Below are positions 39,231 to 41,720 of a DNA stretch of 41,720 bases, one piece after another. Positions within the stretch are counted from its first letter, which is position 1; each line of letters begins with the position of its first letter. Source of the DNA: a virus; IMG/VR virus record IMGVR_UViG_3300002132_000135, positions 1 to 41,720 of that record; one strand, written 5' to 3'. Under the pieces are notes generated by a model. It was not told the origin of the DNA and made no database searches. It saw only the letters and a program-made list of their open reading frames with translations. The translations under genes and the position numbers were made by a program.

Positions 39231-39436
39231 TGGGCGAGTGGATAAATAGACTTATTGGTAGAACGACTGTTAATTGCTTTTATTGCAATAAAACAGTTGA
39301 CAAAAAGACTGTTTATGATATAAAATTAAATACAGGCGACGGTTTGCATATTCTAAAAGCTTGTGCTGAATGCGCTGATGATGTTAACGATGTACTCAAA
39401 GCTATTGAAGAGGTAAAACATGACTCTCCCGTATGA
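39230..39436 (+). CDS. Small zinc-ribbon protein
   Basis: A 68-residue protein with CFYC and CAEC (Cys16, Cys19, and about Cys47, Cys50), a four-cysteine zinc ribbon. The rest is a mixed beta/helix. It sits between clamp loader genes and may regulate or bind nucleic acid. A likely promoter lies within its gene (TTGACA 39297, TATAAA 39319). Confidence 0.65.
   Translation: MGEWINRLIGRTTVNCFYCNKTVDKKTVYDIKLNTGDGLHILKACAECADDVNDVLKAIEEVKHDSPV
39297..39324 (+). promoter_or_regulatory. Possible intragenic early promoter
   Basis: TTGACA (39297-39302), 16 bases, TATAAA (39319-39324), with AAACAG upstream as at the 8897 promoter. It would serve the genes from 39420. Confidence 0.4.
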
Positions 39437-39626
39437 ACGTAGATGGGCAGTAAACAATACACGCCAGTTCTTAGTAGATCTAATGGATCCTAAGAAAACA
39501 CCAAGGGTACCATCAGCTGTACGTAAGGAAGCGTATCGTAACCTGAAGCATTATCCCGGCGATTATTATATGGAAAAAGCTGCTGAGCAAGCGCCAGATA
39601 TATTTGGAGATTGGAAGAATGAGTAA
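39420..39626 (+). CDS. BPSL0761-like small protein
   Basis: A 68-residue helical protein. PYERRWAVNNTRQFLVDLM, VPSAVRKEAYRNLKHYP and the following residues fit the BPSL0761 family found in phages and bacteria, function unknown. It overlaps the gene before it by 17 bases and gene 62 after it by 8. Confidence 0.65.
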   Translation: MTLPYERRWAVNNTRQFLVDLMDPKKTPRVPSAVRKEAYRNLKHYPGDYYMEKAAEQAPDIFGDWKNE

Positions 39627-40023
39627 AGAATATAGCCCATTTGATTACATGAATGCAGTCTCCTTTTCAAAAGAAGATCTGATCGGCAAGAGCGATAACC
39701 CAGATATTACCGAAAAAGATTATAGTCCTTATATGGTAAACCGTGGCTTTGCTAACTTTGAAGATACTATTCTTCATGCTAATGAATTAAACCAGCGCCA
39801 TCATCTATTTCATAGAGCGCAGTTTGATTATTACCTCGGTGCTTTGCGCAAGCGGAAGCGTTTTTCTAAATGGCCTAAAGCAGACAAGAGCGCAGATCTT
39901 GACGCTATTCAAGAAGTATATTCCTGTAATCGTACAGTTGCTAAACTATATTTGAAAGCATTAACAGCAGATGACCTTGTAGTTATTCATAATAAGATGA
40001 TAGTAGGCGGAGTTTCTAAATAG
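39619..40023 (+). CDS. 62: Clamp loader small subunit (T4 gp62-like)
   Basis: A 134-residue protein. SPFDYMNAVSFSKEDLI, VNRGFANFEDTILHANELN and RAQFDYYLGALRKRKRFSKW match the pattern of gp62 proteins of marine T4-like phages, shorter than T4's own (187). It completes the gp44/62 loader. The start at 39619 has GGAAGA upstream. Confidence 0.85.
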   Translation: MSKEYSPFDYMNAVSFSKEDLIGKSDNPDITEKDYSPYMVNRGFANFEDTILHANELNQRHHLFHRAQFDYYLGALRKRKRFSKWPKADKSADLDAIQEVYSCNRTVAKLYLKALTADDLVVIHNKMIVGGVSK

Positions 40024-40095
40024 GATAAATATATTGGATGGTCATGGTGAGCATCGTGATAATAATAAACAATATAAAATAAGGTGCTGTATGTT

Positions 40096-40500
40096 ATGGA
40101 AAATGAAAACATTTTCAGAGGCGTCGGTATAGAAATTTCGCTCCCTACTCCTGACAGTTTTTTAAAAATTAAAGAAACTCTCACAAGGATTGGCATATCT
40201 TCTCGTAAAGAAAAGAAATTATATCAGACATGCCATATTCTACACAAGCAAGGACGATATGCAATTCTACATTTCAAGGAGTTGTTTATACTCGACGGAA
40301 AGAAAAATACGTTTACAGAAGAAGATTTAGCAAGACGTAACACGATTGTTAATTTATTAGAAGAATGGGAACTTGTTTCTATTGTACACAAAAATTCAAC
40401 AGAAAGTGTGTTAGCTCCTATAAATCAAATTAAGATTTTATCTCACAAGGAAAAATCAAATTGGACTCTTGAGGCCAAATATAACATTGGGAAGAAGTGA
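40096..40500 (+). CDS. regA: Translational repressor RegA
   Basis: A 134-residue RegA (T4: 122). GIEISLPTPDSFLKIKETLTRIGI, LYQTCHILHKQGRYAILHFKELF, TEEDLARRNTIVNLLEEWELVSIV and the end WTLEAKYNIGKK match T4 RegA almost block by block. It binds early mRNAs near their starts and represses translation. About 11 residues (MENENIFRGVG) are extra at the N-terminus if the ATG at 40096 is used. Confidence 0.95.
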   Translation: MENENIFRGVGIEISLPTPDSFLKIKETLTRIGISSRKEKKLYQTCHILHKQGRYAILHFKELFILDGKKNTFTEEDLARRNTIVNLLEEWELVSIVHKNSTESVLAPINQIKILSHKEKSNWTLEAKYNIGKK

Positions 40501-40502
40501 TT

Positions 40503-41009
40503 ATGAATGTATATAAAGTGAATGAACGAGCAGAGCTGCCAGAATACGCAACAGATGGTTCGGCCTGCTTTGATGTTAAAGTATGTATAAAAAATGGACA
40601 ACGTTTAAGATCGTTTAATTCTTTCAACAAAGAAATGCTGGTCATGGTAAAAGGTGTTGGTGGCGTCCCAGACGCATTCCAGCTACCACCTAGTATTAGG
40701 TGTCTTGTACCAACTGGTCTTATCTTTGATATTCCAGAAAAACACGTAATGAAAATGTATATTCGTTCGTCTGCTGCTTTGAAAAAAGGGTTGACATTAG
40801 CGAATGGTGTTGGTATAATTGATTCAGACTATGTGGAAGAATCTTTTATCATGCTCGAAAATATTTCTGATAGCATGGCAACAATCCATCACGGAGAACG
40901 CATTGCTCAATGTTTAATTGAGAAAACAAGTCGTGTTAAAATTGTTGAAGTAACAGAAAGACCAGGACAAAAAACTGAGCGCGAAGGCGGGTTCGGCAGT
41001 ACTGGTTAA
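40503..41009 (+). CDS. dut: dUTPase
   Basis: A 168-residue trimeric-type dUTPase with all five motifs: ATDGSACFDV, IRSSAALKKGL, LANGVGIIDSDY, GERIAQCLI and EREGGFGSTG. It hydrolyses dUTP to dUMP, keeping uracil out of DNA. Residues about 30-60 form an insertion relative to the short bacterial enzyme. A perfect promoter lies inside motif III's coding sequence. Confidence 0.95.
   Translation: MNVYKVNERAELPEYATDGSACFDVKVCIKNGQRLRSFNSFNKEMLVMVKGVGGVPDAFQLPPSIRCLVPTGLIFDIPEKHVMKMYIRSSAALKKGLTLANGVGIIDSDYVEESFIMLENISDSMATIHHGERIAQCLIEKTSRVKIVEVTERPGQKTEREGGFGSTG
40791..40819 (+). promoter_or_regulatory. Intragenic consensus sigma70 promoter with extended -10
   Basis: TTGACA (40791-40796), 17 bases, TATAAT (40814-40819), with TTGG before the -10 (extended TGn). 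It lies in the dUTPase gene and points to hsp20. Confidence 0.7.
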
Positions 41010-41010
41010 A

Positions 41011-41053
41011 TATAAATAGTAATGTAGGAATGCCGTAGTTGGGTTCCTACATT
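41011..41053 (+). promoter_or_regulatory. Late octamer followed by a 10-base-pair inverted repeat
   Basis: TATAAATA (41011-41018) lies just after the dUTPase stop. AATGTAGGAA (41021-41030) pairs with TTCCTACATT (41044-41053). The hairpin would lie at the 5' end of the late hsp20 transcript; no U-tract follows. Confidence 0.5.
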
Positions 41054-41114
41054 AACTACATCGCCGGTTAAATAACGGCACAACATAATCTTGCTTTTTA
41101 AAAGGAGACAGCAA

Positions 41115-41570
41115 ATGACTAACGTTAACACTCGTAGATTCACCGCAGATCTACTCAATGACCCTTACTTTATTGGGTTTGATAATCTTATTAATAAGAT
41201 GTCTAAATCAGCCCAAGGGCAACCAAATTATCCACCTTACAACATTGTTAAAAAAGATGAGAACACGTACGAATTGCAGCTTGCAATCGCTGGTTTCTCT
41301 TTTGATGATCTTAGTGTAGAAGTTAAAGACGGAGTGTTATCCGTAACAGGTAATAAAGCAGAAGAAGATACTATCTATGAATATATTCATAAAGGAATCT
41401 CAGCTCGTGCATTTATTCGCACCTTTACACTATCAGATACAGTTGTTGTAAACGGCGCAGATCTCAAAGACGGCATTCTTATTGTTGCTCTTGAGAACGT
41501 AATCCCAGAAGAAAAGAAACCTCGGAAGATCGATATCGGTCGTAGTAAAGAGACATTACTTAAGGGATAA
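41115..41570 (+). CDS. Small heat-shock protein (Hsp20/IbpA)
   Basis: A 151-residue Hsp20. PPYNIVKKDENTYELQLAIAGF begins the alpha-crystallin domain, DLSVEVKDGVLSVTGNK follows and GADLKDGILIVALENVIPE closes it, with the IPE tail motif. It holds unfolded proteins, probably helping virion assembly. Hsp20 genes are characteristic of marine T4-like phages. AGGAGA precedes the start at 41115. Confidence 0.93.
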   Translation: MTNVNTRRFTADLLNDPYFIGFDNLINKMSKSAQGQPNYPPYNIVKKDENTYELQLAIAGFSFDDLSVEVKDGVLSVTGNKAEEDTIYEYIHKGISARAFIRTFTLSDTVVVNGADLKDGILIVALENVIPEEKKPRKIDIGRSKETLLKG

Positions 41571-41580
41571 TAAAAAACCA

Positions 41581-41599
41581 GGAGGGTGAAAGGCCCTCC
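41581..41599 (+). terminator. Hairpin after hsp20
   Basis: GGAGGG pairs with CCCTCC over a 7-base loop, preceded by AAAAAA and followed by ACTTATATTAT; terminator-like with a weak U-tract. Confidence 0.55.
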
Positions 41600-41647
41600 A
41601 CTTATATTATGATAAGGTTAATAACACATACACACAGGAGAACTAAA

Positions 41648-41720
41648 ATGAATAACGATTATATGACAAGCATGTTTATTGACATGATTCAAAACGCAAA
41701 GAAAACCTTTGTAGATACTT
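41648..41720 (+). CDS. Partial gene, unknown (runs off window)
   Basis: Starts MNNDYMTSMFIDMIQNAKKT after AGGAG and is open to the end of the window (24 codons). The sequence resembles small phasin-like helical proteins found near hsp20 in marine myoviruses; too short to assign. Confidence 0.55.
   Translation, partial: MNNDYMTSMFIDMIQNAKKTFVDT

Noticed and set aside
1-41720. tRNA genes, CRISPR arrays, insertion sequences, attachment sites
   Set aside because: Reading both strands by eye showed no cloverleaf with a TTCRA loop, no spaced repeats, no transposase and no integrase.

Overview
The window is a stretch of a T4-like marine myovirus genome, AT-rich, with genes packed end to end and many start/stop overlaps. 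The assignment rests on the T4 core set at the right end: sliding clamp gp45, clamp loader gp44 and gp62, the translational repressor RegA, a DexA-type exonuclease and dUTPase. It is supported by T4-type late promoters (TATAAATA) and by accessory genes familiar from marine (pelagiphage or cyanophage-like) relatives: Hsp20, IscU/IscA, 2-oxoglutarate oxygenases and an EF-hand membrane protein. The host cannot be named from the sequence. No tRNA, CRISPR array, insertion sequence or attachment site was seen.

Layout. 1-4691 (minus strand, late promoters): start of a virion-type structural gene, a class 3 lipase, two tiny proteins (one Cys-rich, one membrane), a membrane coiled-coil protein, and five consecutive genes of which four or five have signal peptides. 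4898-9217 (plus): exported DRGH nuclease, membrane protein, GNAT-like protein, IscU-IscA pair, HExxH metallopeptidase and small genes behind strong promoters. 9313-9645 (minus): EF-hand membrane protein. 9792-12038: virion-type proteins behind a palindromic divergent late promoter.

12038-26534 is a near gapless cluster of unusual enzymes: two sulfotransferases, a radical SAM/SPASM enzyme, a second radical SAM enzyme with a B12-binding-like N-terminus, a glycosyltransferase and a tandem double glycosyltransferase, two methyltransferases, three 2-oxoglutarate-type oxygenases, two membrane fatty-acid desaturases, a short-chain dehydrogenase and a QueC-like PP-loop ATPase. It directly follows the structural genes and probably modifies a lipid, glycan or virion/host-surface molecule.

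26601-29890 holds small early genes behind near-identical consensus sigma70 promoters. 29901-36969 is a nucleotide and DNA-modification region: dATP/dGTP diphosphohydrolase-like protein, a thymidylate-synthase-fold protein whose residues point to dCMP hydroxymethylase, dCMP deaminase, a seven-iron ferredoxin, then five genes joined by ATGA overlaps (GT-B-like glycosyltransferase, UDP-galactopyranose mutase, C5-cytosine methyltransferase, DexA-like exonuclease, GT-A glycosyltransferase). 37040-41570 is replication, dUTPase and Hsp20.

Two system-level ideas stand out. First, dCMP hydroxymethylase plus a GT-B transferase plus UDP-galactopyranose mutase in one region suggests hydroxymethylcytosine DNA decorated with a furanose sugar. 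Second, IscU, IscA and a 7Fe ferredoxin together could supply clusters and electrons to the iron-dependent enzymes of the accessory cluster. Both are inferences from gene content. A third observation is directly visible: three exact TTGACA-N17-TATAAT promoters lie inside coding genes, in the direction of transcription.
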